Origin: Cruorifilaria tuberocauda
Taxonomy: Eukaryota > Nematoda > Chromadorea > Rhabditida > Onchocercidae
Direction of reading: 5' to 3'
Assembly: GCA_013365365.1 (NCBI GenBank)
Contig: JABVXU010001032.1
Location: 1-11,668, forward strand
Length of the DNA stretch: 11,668 nucleotides
Position 1 is the first letter of the stretch, and each line of letters opens with the position of its first letter. Under the pieces are notes generated by a model. It was given only the letters and a program-made list of their open reading frames with translations, did no database searches and was not told where the DNA came from. Positions 1 to 6,750 of the stretch are shown here, piece after piece. A program made the position numbers and the translations under genes.

Positions 1-1
1 A

Positions 2-166
2 ATTGCAAAATGGTCACTTGCTAATAATTATCAAATTATCATTAGTCAAAGATTAACATACGGAATCACTAGCTTCTCTAACATCCGTTATTCCGAATAT
101 ATTATCCGGAAATACTACGTGAATTACGGAGTTCCTGCCATTAGCGTCTTCTCACCGTCCTGCTAG
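2..166 (+). other. Edge-truncated 54-codon open frame, unrecognised
   Basis: This frame is open from the left edge of the window to a TAG at 164-166 and gives 54 residues with no ATG inside. It begins IAKWSLANNYQ and ends AISVFSPSC, and it is rich in Tyr, Ile and Ser. If real, it would be the C-terminal end of a protein or exon that starts outside the window. It lies in the GC-richer left island, which is mildly favourable, but an open run of this length is not rare by chance when six frames are considered. I do not recognise a family or motif. The foldback element starts 40 bp after the stop codon. It could equally be non-coding flank of that element. Confidence 0.15.
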
Positions 167-186
167 CGTTTTCTCACGCATCCAAT
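142..186. repeat. Imperfect 22-bp tandem pair
   Basis: Two adjacent similar segments share the pattern TAGCGT-TTCTCAC: TTAGCGTCTTCTCACCGTCC, then CTAGCGTTTTCTCACGCATC. They sit just before the foldback element. They are too short and too few to assign to a class. Confidence 0.4.
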
Positions 187-206
187 AAAACCCACGCAAG
201 TTTCAC

Positions 207-422
207 GAACAAACCGCACCGCCGTGAACTGTCGTCTGACAATAAGAAATTGAAATGAAATTGTCACTTAAATAACCTAATTCTTAACATTAAAAATTTG
301 AATATGCAATTCCAGATGACGGCATTAGTAATAAAAATACTTTCGGAATCAGGTTATTTAAGTGACAATTTCATTTCAATTTCTTATTGTCACACGACAA
401 TTTACGGCGGTGCGGTCTGTTC
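207..422. mobile_element. Foldback element with 72-bp inverted arms (MITE-like)
   Basis: Positions 207-278 and 351-422 are reverse complements with no gaps and four mismatches by hand count (68/72), separated by a 72-bp AT-rich centre. The outer end of each arm is GC-rich (the ACCGCACCGCCGT block) and the inner part is AT-rich. The structure has no coding capacity. Size and long terminal inverted repeats fit a non-autonomous foldback or MITE-type transposon. A convincing target-site duplication is not visible next to the arms, so the true element ends may differ. If transcribed, the RNA would form a hairpin of about 72 bp and could feed small-RNA pathways. The near-perfect arms suggest a young insertion or continued sequence exchange between arms; this last point is inference. 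Confidence 0.75.
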
Positions 423-430
423 ATATACCA

Positions 431-478
431 CGTTGAAAGCATGACATCTCGTCCGAGTCAAGTTGAAAGCAACGTTGG
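431..478. repeat. Short direct repeat GTTGAAAGC
   Basis: The 9-mer GTTGAAAGC occurs twice between the foldback element and the minus-strand open frame, about 30 bp apart. Each copy lies near an ACGTTG or CAAGTTG motif. It may be a remnant of a larger duplication; function is unknown. Confidence 0.35.
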
Positions 479-484
479 GCCTGG

Positions 485-913
485 TTAGTACTTGGGTCGG
501 ACACGGCCTGGAAATCCTAGATATTTAGACATCACTTTTTGTTTCTTCTTGTATGTAACAAACGATTGTTGAAAACTGTGTCTATTTGACCTCTTGTTTT
601 TTGGCAAAACTTGCAGCGAAAATCCGGCATTTGTTGAATGCACTTTGATTATATAAGTTTGCCGACCGAAGCACTCGGTGGTCGCATTATCCAAGTCTGA
701 GGTGATTGAATGTTCTTGTCCAGGGACTAGGCTCTTGTGGCGTGGATTGGAATTTTGAGACGTCTTGCTTTTCAGCGGGACAGCAGATGGGTGATGATGG
801 GACTTGACGTATGTGATCACGTTTATGTTAGAGTTGACGTATGGAAGCAGAATGACCTTTAATGGCATCACTTGTGACAAAAATCGAACGATTATTGAAT
901 GCATCTTAATCAT
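485..913 (-). CDS. Unrecognised 142-codon open frame with internal duplication; possibly a decayed gene
   Basis: This is the longest open frame in the window and lies in its most GC-rich part. It runs from an ATG at 913-911 to a TAA at 487-485. The frame stays open upstream to a stop at 952-950, so the ATG is only one possible start. I recognise no domain, signal peptide or membrane segment; the product would be basic and rich in Ser, Lys and His. Residues 2-36 (IKMHS...QVMP...ITY) resemble residues 89-121 (IKVHS...QVLP...VTY), an in-frame duplication of 87 codons. At DNA level the duplication continues upstream of the ATG, but the copies differ there by an indel of about 4 bases, which suggests frame decay. 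A TTTTCTTTACAG acceptor-like tract on the same strand ends at 982, so an exon may begin at 981. That reading hits TGA at 912-910. It may be a pseudogene, a terminal exon or a chance frame. Confidence 0.3.
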   Translation of the reverse strand: MIKMHSIIVRFLSQVMPLKVILLPYVNSNINVITYVKSHHHPSAVPLKSKTSQNSNPRHKSLVPGQEHSITSDLDNATTECFGRQTYIIKVHSTNAGFSLQVLPKNKRSNRHSFQQSFVTYKKKQKVMSKYLGFPGRVRPKY

Positions 914-968
914 ATTAGTACGCTGAAGTCTTCTGTTCCCACAGTTAACTTACCTAAGCTTAAGGTGA
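600..968 (-). repeat. Diverged 261-bp duplication (copies near 600-710 and 857-968)
   Basis: The segment around 603-662 aligns without gaps to 864-923 at an offset of 261. A shared block TTGAATGCA lies at about 634 and 895, followed by similar TTGATTATAT/TTAATCATAT segments. Weaker similarity continues to CCAAGTCTGAGGTGATT (691-707) against CCTAAGCTTAAGGTGACT (953-970), with a net small length difference. The identity is about 60% by eye in the core, so the duplication is old. It is the basis of the repeated residues in the minus-strand frame at 485-913. Confidence 0.55.
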
Positions 969-1018
969 CTTTCAGCAAAAACTGTAAAGAAAATTAAAGA
1001 ATCAGTTCGAAAGAAAGA

Positions 1019-1030
1019 ACACATATGTGT
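1019..1030. repeat. Perfect 12-bp palindrome ACACATATGTGT
   Basis: ACACATATGTGT equals its own reverse complement and contains the E-box-type hexamer CATATG. It lies just past the left GC-richer island. It is probably incidental, although bHLH-type sites have this form. Confidence 0.4.
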
Positions 1031-1087
1031 GATCCAATATAAAAAACCAAATTTTTAAGACATAAAAAATTAAATTAAATAAAAATT

Positions 1088-1152
1088 AAAGTAATTAAAT
1101 TAAATTGAAGTAATTAAATGAAAGTAATTAAAGTAATTAAAGTAATTAGAAG
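1088..1152. repeat. AAAGTAATT-type tandem repeat
   Basis: The 9-nt unit AAAGTAATT is repeated, with the best part (AAGTAATTA, about three consecutive copies) at 1121-1148. The left half shows diverged units such as AATTAAATTGAAGTAATT. Confidence 0.75.
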
Positions 1153-1282
1153 TATAATAGCTGACCATCACAAGCATAATTCAAATTAAACCAAATAAAA
1201 AAAATGAAACAACAGATTAACATAGACATTATGATAAACAAATACTAACTTATATTCATGAAACCAAAAATAAAATTTAAGA

Positions 1283-1355
1283 TCAAATTTAAAAATAAAT
1301 CAAGAATGAATAAAATTCTCAAATTTAAAAATAAATTCAAGAGTGAATAAAATTC
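1283..1355. repeat. 36/37-bp tandem duplication
   Basis: Unit one is 1283-1318 and unit two is 1319-1355. Both start TCAAATTTAAAAATAAAT and end GTGAATAAAATTC or ATGAATAAAATTC. The second unit carries one extra T. No coding role is apparent. Confidence 0.8.
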
Positions 1356-1428
1356 AACTGATAATATTTACTCTCATGCCATGGCAAACATCTTATTTTC
1401 CCATTGAAATAATCAATGAATGAAATAC

Positions 1429-1532
1429 AATTAACCTGAATCCATCGTTATCATTATCATTGTCATTATCAATGCCATATAATTAACCTGAATTTATCGG
1501 CATCATTATCATTATCATTGCTATCATTATCA
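1429..1532. repeat. 52-bp tandem duplication rich in TTATCA
   Basis: Two units begin AATTAACCTGAA at 1429 and 1481. Each continues with several TTATCAT or CATCATTATC steps. On the minus strand these read as repeated TGATAATGATAA, that is, clustered GATA-factor core motifs (WGATAR). Regulatory use is possible but is an inference; expansion of an ATC/ATT-type microsatellite explains the pattern equally well. Confidence 0.7.
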
Positions 1533-1776
1533 AAATGAAAAAGAAATAAATTTCAGGTTTTTTCCTTCGTTTATTACATGTTATTTGCATTGTTAAATAA
1601 ATTTTATCATTTTTTCCGCCTTTACTTTTTCTCTTTCCGAATTATTTGTTTGGGAAATAATTTTTTTTCCTATCTTGTTTTTATCGGAGAAAAAATATAA
1701 AATTGATTTTTTACAAAAATTTTTATGGGAAAATTAAAAATGTTCGCGCATCTGATATATGTGAAATGATGATAAT

Positions 1777-1904
1777 GATAATATTCATGAAATAATGATA
1801 GCTGATAAAAGTTATCAAAGAGGATAACATTCATGATTTATCAAAAGTATCGAAGAAGATGATATTCATGAAATACTGATAGCTGATCAAAAGTATCAAA
1901 GAAG
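1777..1904. repeat. Three imperfect tandem copies with ATTCATGA...GATAGCTGAT
   Basis: Copies lie at 1777-1822, 1823-1857 and 1858-1904. All contain ATTCATGA near the start and (A)AAGT(T)ATC(G/A)AAG near the end. The middle copy lacks the GATAGCTGAT section. TGATAA runs just upstream (1766-1783) are complementary to the TTATCA runs at 1441-1535. Confidence 0.7.
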
Positions 1905-2860
1905 TATTCTTTCGTTTTATTCTTATCTAAATTTCCAATCATTTTTCTTATCTAATTTCTGTTCTCAATTTTTTTTTTGTTCAAAACTTTTATTAAATTA
2001 AAAAAAACAGAAAAAAAAGAAAGAAAGAAAAAGCTATGATATTTCTAGTAACATTTCATAAATAATAATGTGTTTTTTGAGAAATGTTAGAAAGAGATAA
2101 TAATATTACAATAATAGTGCTTCCTGTAATTTTTTCTACAGGAATATTTTTTTTTTCGCAAAAAATAGAAGGAAATATGTTTTATCTGAAAATATCATAA
2201 AAATTTATTTACCGGAAAATTATCATCTTTTTACCTGAAATAAAAATATATGTGATGATGATATGATAAAATTAAATTTATAAAATGAAATTTAAGTATG
2301 CTCTACTGTATATTACCTGTACTGTATCTTATCATTCAGGAAAAAACAACTTTTACAAACTTTTACACCTTTCTTGCTTTATTTCCTGCAAATATTTATA
2401 TACAATTTGAAATCCTGAAATTCTTTTTTGCCTCTCTTTTTTCTTTAACTTTTTTATAATTTGGATTAATTAAATTTACCGGGTCTTGATTCTATTCAGT
2501 TTACTTTTTTTTTTAACTTTGAGTTCACTTTCTCGTCATTGCTTTTTGTTTTTTGATGAAGCAATTGAGAAGTGCTATTAGCACAACTGTTTCTTGGAAC
2601 AATGCATAAGCGTGAAAAACTTTTAATAGTTATGATTGATTATTTGAACATTGAAAATTTTGATTGATCATTTCGTAATAATCATCGGAACATTTCTTGA
2701 AAACGATTTGCAACGAGTAAATCCAACAAGTACAAGTAAAATTTTCCATGTGTAATGATGCATGCCGCTCTATTATCAATCATGATGATATGAAAGATCT
2801 GATTTTGAGATTGCAAAATCTATAATTATTATTGGTGCTATCATGCAACCAAGATCTTGT
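1905..2860. other. AT-rich stretch without recognisable genes
   Basis: This stretch contains poly-A and poly-T runs, including an AG-rich run at about 2006-2033, and a small terminator-like hairpin at 2121-2156. A 13-bp hairpin GTGCTATTAGCAC sits near 2572. I see no open frame, RNA gene or larger repeat that I can support. Confidence 0.6.
2121..2156 (+). other. 8-bp hairpin followed by a T run
   Basis: TTCCTGTA (2121-2128) and TACAGGAA (2137-2144) form a perfect stem with an 8-nt loop. A T-rich run follows directly. It resembles a Rho-independent terminator in shape, but no gene precedes it and the context is eukaryotic, so chance is the simplest reading. Confidence 0.3.
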
Positions 2861-2861
2861 T

Positions 2862-2942
2862 AATAATAATGATAATAATAATAATTAGTGATAATAATAG
2901 TGATAATAACAATAATAATAGTAATAATAATATTATTATTTT
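2862..2942. repeat. Interrupted TAA/TGA trinucleotide microsatellite
   Basis: About 80 bp of TAA and AAT repeats are interrupted by TGA, TAG and CAA variants. The tract ends in ATATTATTATT, which can pair back on the TAATAATA part. It runs straight into the 62-bp duplication that follows. Confidence 0.8.
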
Positions 2943-2945
2943 ACT

Positions 2946-3059
2946 AAATAATAATAACGAATAGCACTGATACGGTTATAATTTTAGTTAGGTAAGAATC
3001 ATAATAATAATAATAATAACGAATAACACTGATACCGTTATAATTTTAGTTAGGTAAGA
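2946..3059. repeat. 62-bp offset tandem duplication
   Basis: Copies 2946-2997 and 3008-3059 are nearly identical over 52 bp, from AATAATAATAACGAATA to GTTAGGTAAGA. They differ at about two positions (GCACTGATACGG against ACACTGATACCG). An extra ATAATAA stretch lies between them. Both copies end in TTAGGTAAGA, which resembles a 5' splice site, but no exon is evident upstream. Confidence 0.85.
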
Positions 3060-3480
3060 GGTATCGTAAGATAAATATCAATAATTCATAAATCAAAGAA
3101 TGTCTACCTGTTCAAGGGTAAATTGATAGGTGTACGGAGATATTTTGTCAGTTATTGATTATTATTACTTTGAATTCAATTTTTTTTTCTGTCACATTCA
3201 GTATTCTACCAATTTCAATAAAGAATCAGGTATAAATGATAGCATCGAATTATTCAATTCAATTTAATTATAATATTTACTCAAATAAAACTTAGCATAT
3301 CACCACTTTACCTATCTAATTTTCTTTATGCATAGTGATTATATGAAAGAGAAAACTTAATTTGAATTTCGTTTCGCTATATAAATTATAGTGATTATTA
3401 CAATCATAAAATATAAACATGAAAATAGACTGATCTATAATTTCTACTACATCTAATAGCTGATCATTTGATCATCTGTT
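3060..3480. other. AT-rich stretch, nothing supported
   Basis: Beyond poly-T near 3181 and ordinary AT-rich sequence, I see no gene, RNA or clear repeat here. Confidence 0.55.
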
Positions 3481-3486
3481 AAGCTA

Positions 3487-3664
3487 ATCTAAGAATAAGG
3501 CAAAACCCTTGTTGGACCAGCTAATGCTTCGTAAACAAATTGTTGGCTCCAGGCAGTCCCGTAAAAATACGAAAAGGCAATTTCCCCCAATTTTCAATTC
3601 TCCTTTATTGCTATCTTACATCTCTGCAATTATCGGTTGGTTACCAAATGAGAAATTATTTTAA
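3487..3664 (+). other. Small open frame in a higher-GC patch, unrecognised
   Basis: After an in-frame TAA, the frame opens at about 3490 and ends at a TAA at 3662-3664. Its first ATG is at 3524, giving 46 residues that begin MLRKQIVGSRQSRKNTKRQF and end GWLPNEKLF. The start is strongly basic and the end more hydrophobic. A second forward frame overlaps it and stays open to 3806, but only from a TTG codon, so the two cannot both be taken at face value. The patch (about 3480-3720) is richer in GC than its surroundings. On the other strand, AAG/GTAAGT at about 3690-3697 looks like a 5' splice site. I recognise no family; it may be a decayed exon or chance. Confidence 0.15.
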
Positions 3665-3809
3665 TCTCATTCTAAACGGTAGTGGGACTTACCTTAATCC
3701 TCTTCAGATTTTCAACAATTATTTAACTAAATTAATTCCAAATCTTTCCACCTTTCCGCATTTTTCAACACTTCTTATTTTAGCAATTTTTAATGCTCCA
3801 AATTAATTA

Positions 3810-4110
3810 AATTAAAATTTAATCCAATTTCTCGATTTACATATCTAATTTTCAGGTCAATGTAATATTATAAATTAATGAAAAAAATTTAATTTTACTT
3901 TCATTTCATTGATTAATTTATTATTTTTTATTTTCATCTGATATATTTCAATTTAATTCATTTTTAAATACAATGCTGATTCAGATTCAGCTATTTAAAT
4001 TAAATTTCAATTTAAATCAAACTGTTGTTGTGTCAATTTTAATTTAAGTTTTGAGCGCATCATGTTGATTTAATTGACATGACAAAATAAAAATGGAATT
4101 TAAAGATACG
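3810..4110. other. AT-rich stretch, nothing supported
   Basis: The sequence is dominated by AATTTAATT-type sequence. A short imperfect inverted repeat GCTGATTCAGATTCAGC lies near 3974. I see no gene or RNA. Confidence 0.55.
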
Positions 4111-4509
4111 TTTTTCTTTTCTTTTTATTTGTTGCATTTTTTTTTTCTATTATATTTTGAAAAAAAAAATTTACTTTTAAATTTTTCATCTTTTCAACCA
4201 TTCTTTCTACTAACCAGTTAATTCATTCATTTTAATACGATAGGGAGATACTGTAGTATACAGTTGATTATAGTAATACAAATTATCAGCATGAATGAAA
4301 AATATATTATAGATATTTTCTTTTTTATTGGATTTTTTTTTTCGATTATTTTTCAAAAAATTCACTTCAAATTTGATAATTTTTCATTTTTTTTCAACGG
4401 TTCTTTCTAATTAATTCATACATTTTAATACGATAGGAATACTGTAATATACAGTTAATCATAGTAATTATGTAAATTAGCATGGATGAAAAATATGTTA
4501 TAGACATTC
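4111..4509. repeat. Tandem pair of about 200-bp units
   Basis: Unit one (about 4111-4315) and unit two (about 4316-4509) share, in order, a T-rich lead with TTTTCTTTT, TTTTTCAT, TTTCAAC, TTCTTTCTA, CATTTTAATACGATAG, ATACTGTA.TATACAGTT, AGCATG.ATGAAAAATAT and TTATAGA.ATT. They differ by small indels and scattered substitutions. The boundaries are approximate because the ends are T-rich. No open frame is conserved between the copies, which points to non-coding duplication. Confidence 0.8.
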
Positions 4510-4572
4510 AATCTGTTGACATCTGTTAAATGTCTCTCTGTTAATCCATTTGTTTGCTAAATCGGTTCGTTT

Positions 4573-4606
4573 CTTTTTTTTTTCTCTCTCTCTCTCTCTC
4601 TCTCTT
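4573..4606. repeat. Poly-T followed by CT dinucleotide repeat
   Basis: A T run leads into roughly twelve CT steps, ending at TTATCGG. This is one of several CT/GA tracts in the window. Confidence 0.85.
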
Positions 4607-4609
4607 ATC

Positions 4610-5110
4610 GGAAAAATATGCCGACGGATAGGAAAAGGTGTTAATGGTTATTTTGCACCTGCAGAAAACAAGTACCTCTAGCTAAATGATAGGATGAAAT
4701 TGAAGAGGATATAGGAAGAGGTACCATTTTGGTTAGTGTAACATGAATTGTAAAACATTAATCTTACCTTGACAAGGTCATCAGGAAAGAATTATGTTTT
4801 GTTATCAAAGATAAAAAATATAACTAAAAGATTTGGAAAAAATATTTTTGAGAAAAATTTTTTGTGAAAAATTTTTGCGCAAAGATAAGATAAGAGAATT
4901 ATTTTCTTCCTTTTTTTATTTTTTATATTATTAAATTAAAAAATTTAGTTAAAAATATTATGGAAATTACTTATTTATTGATTATTCAAATTATCTGGAA
5001 TTTTCTCAATAATAACTGATAAGAACTAAAAGGTAGAAATGATAAAGTAATGAATTTCGAAATCTTTCTAAACGATTATGAATTAGAAAATAATTAAATT
5101 TGTTAGATAT
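4610..5110. other. AT-rich stretch, nothing supported
   Basis: A slightly less AT-rich part lies at 4610-4740. One block (about 4979-5005, ATTATTCAAATTATCT) recurs at 5162 inside the foldback that follows. No gene or RNA is visible. Confidence 0.55.
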
Positions 5111-5111
5111 G

Positions 5112-5230
5112 CTTATAAATACTTTAAAATAATTATTAGCTTATTAGTTACTTGTATGTTAATTATTCAAATTATCTAGAATTTTCTATTAGTTATTACT
5201 AGCTAATAATTATTTTAAGATATTTGTAAG
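5112..5230. mobile_element. Small AT-rich foldback (30-bp arms), MITE-like
   Basis: Positions 5112-5141 and 5201-5230 are reverse complements without gaps, with three mismatches by hand count (27/30). The arms share TTAAAATAATTATTAGCT. The 59-bp centre contains ATTATTCAAATTATCT, which also occurs at 4981. In such AT-rich DNA shorter inverted repeats arise by chance, but 27/30 is notable. A transposon origin is inferred only from structure; no target-site duplication was identified. Confidence 0.45.
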
Positions 5231-5429
5231 TAAATTGTAAATGAACTAAGGTTTCAAATGCATAAAGCATTTTTTAAAAGAAAAAAAATGTTATTTAATT
5301 TGAGTGATGCCAATTCGTCATAATTTGTTAACAAACAAGGCCAGTTTTGTTAAGAATGAGGTTAATGGAGAAAAATCTTTTCTACTTTTATCATTGAAAT
5401 TTTCAAGATATCTTTTCGATGAAATACAG

Positions 5430-5472
5430 ATAGAGAGAAAGAGGGAGAGAAAGAGAGAGAGGGAGAGAGAAG
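5430..5472. repeat. GA-rich tract
   Basis: Interrupted GAGAGA and GGGAGAGA steps form a purine run of about 40 bp. A forward frame through it reads as Arg/Glu/Lys repeats and is not taken as a gene. Confidence 0.85.
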
Positions 5473-5474
5473 AA

Positions 5475-5850
5475 TTCCATACAGTTAAAAGAAAAATTTT
5501 TTAATGTCAATTTACAAAAAACTAAGATTTCATTGAGGAATTATCAGCATGGAACATCTTTCGATAAATTATCATCACATGGAATTTGCATCAGATGAAA
5601 TCAAAGAAATTCTTTTTTCTCCTTCTCTTTTCCTCTTTGATAAAAAATTATTTTCATTTCAATGATTTACAAAGCAACGAAAAAAAGTGCTATTGATAAA
5701 AATTCACAATCATTAAATAATATCAAAGTCATACAAAATTTTTATTTTTATCTTATTAATATTACAATAGAGAAGTTAATAAAGGTTTAATTTTTACAGT
5801 TATGTTAATCAGTAAAGAATTTCATGAGTTCCAATATTTTCAAATTAAAT
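5475..5850. other. AT-rich stretch, nothing supported
   Basis: This is ordinary AT-rich sequence with a CT-rich patch near 5610-5640. No gene, RNA or convincing repeat is seen. Confidence 0.5.
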
Positions 5851-5901
5851 TATTTTACATAAAGTCGAACAGTTTATTTTTTTATTTTACATAAAGGCGA
5901 A
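5851..5901. repeat. 32-bp offset direct repeat TATTTTACATAAAG
   Basis: TATTTTACATAAAGTCGAA at 5851 recurs as TATTTTACATAAAGGCGAA at 5883. It is a small tandem duplication. Confidence 0.7.
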
Positions 5902-5937
5902 AATTGATATTTTATGGTGGAGAAATATGTTAAATTT

Positions 5938-6040
5938 ACGTGGTACGTGTGCGTGGGCGTGTGTTATGTGGTACGTGGTACGTGTACGCGTGCGTGTTTG
6001 TGTGCATGTGTATACGTATATGCGTGCGTACGTGTATGTA
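5938..6040. repeat. Alternating purine-pyrimidine GT/GC/AC tract
   Basis: About 100 bp alternate purine and pyrimidine nearly throughout, built from TACGTG, GCGTG and GTGT steps, for example GTGGTACGTGGTACGTGTAC. GC content is far above the surroundings. Such tracts can adopt Z-DNA under negative supercoiling, as known for GT/GC repeats. The core RCGTG, used by HIF-type bHLH-PAS factors, occurs about ten times, but this follows from the repeat itself. Confidence 0.8.
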
Positions 6041-6169
6041 AAGTGTAACTATTCGTAAGCTAGGAGGAAAAAATGATTATCTTAGTAATCCCGAGCTTCA
6101 TAAATTTCAAATTACTAATGGGATCATCGTGAAGAAAACGTGATCAACGTGCGTGAGGAAAACATTATC

Positions 6170-6189
6170 ACTCTTACGAGAGTAAGCAG
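6170..6189. other. Small CTTAC-GAGA-GTAAG hairpin
   Basis: A 5-bp stem with a GNRA-type GAGA loop lies in a moderately GC-rich patch (6115-6200). It is too short to call an RNA gene. Confidence 0.25.
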
Positions 6190-6209
6190 CTTATCTCCGA
6201 TTAATTCCT

Positions 6210-6225
6210 CTTACTTACCTGTTTC
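6210..6225 (-). other. Consensus-like 5' splice site on the minus strand
   Basis: Read on the minus strand the sequence is ACAG/GTAAGTAAG, an excellent match to the eukaryotic donor consensus. The upstream sequence on that strand is AT-rich, with a short ATG-led run (MQCET) directly before the donor. Without an acceptor or long exon it may be chance. Confidence 0.15.
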
Positions 6226-6239
6226 ACATTGCATTACTT

Positions 6240-6480
6240 AATTATTAATTTTTCTTCTAACAAAATTTCTATTCTAAAACAAAAGAATTTCTGATAATTT
6301 TGCCCTTTTGCTTATTTAGCTTATTTATTTGCTTATTAAATTAGCATTTTGTGAATTTTAATATAAATTAATTTCCAGTAAGACAACAAATTTACTTTTA
6401 AATTTAACTTAAAATATATTATTATCATTATTAAATTTTAATAGTAGAGGAGTGATAGCATCAAGCATATGCTAATTTCA
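6240..6480. other. AT-rich stretch, nothing supported
   Basis: There is no gene, RNA or clear repeat between the splice-like site and the short CT repeat at 6490. Confidence 0.5.
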
Positions 6481-6487
6481 TTATCTT

Positions 6488-6512
6488 CTCCCTCCCTCTC
6501 TCTCTCTCTCTA
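6488..6512. repeat. Short CT repeat
   Basis: CTCCCTCCCTCTCTCTCTCT is a pyrimidine run of about 25 bp. Confidence 0.85.
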
Positions 6513-6514
6513 TG

Positions 6515-6750
6515 CTTTATCTAATAGCTTTGTATTTGATTGAATTGATAAGATTGCAAAATCACTGAAATGAAAAAGTATAAAGATTAAATTTATATAA
6601 GCAAGTAGAGGACAAAAGATTTTTGCAAATGCTTTTCTACAAATGCAGACTTTCAAATTAAAAAAAACAAAGAAAAATTAATTAACATAGCTTAAACATA
6701 TTTAATGACATCGTGTCGAACAACTGTTAGATTTAGATAAAAAATGTTAA
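6515..6750. other. AT-rich stretch, nothing supported
   Basis: This is unique-looking AT-rich DNA immediately left of the minisatellite. No feature can be supported. Confidence 0.5.

Noticed and set aside
1004..1018. AGTTCGAAA resembling a tRNA B box
   Set aside because: No matching A box, acceptor stem or cloverleaf could be built around it.
3540..3806. 88-codon forward frame
   Set aside because: It starts with TTG rather than ATG, overlaps a better-led frame, and has a composition typical of AT-rich DNA. No motif is recognised.
5304..5504. 66-codon forward frame
   Set aside because: It starts at a GTG and a large part is Arg/Glu/Lys from the GA tract.
5784..5800. GGTTTAATT, the first bases of the nematode SL1 spliced leader
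   Set aside because: Similarity stops after nine bases, and no SL RNA donor or structure follows.
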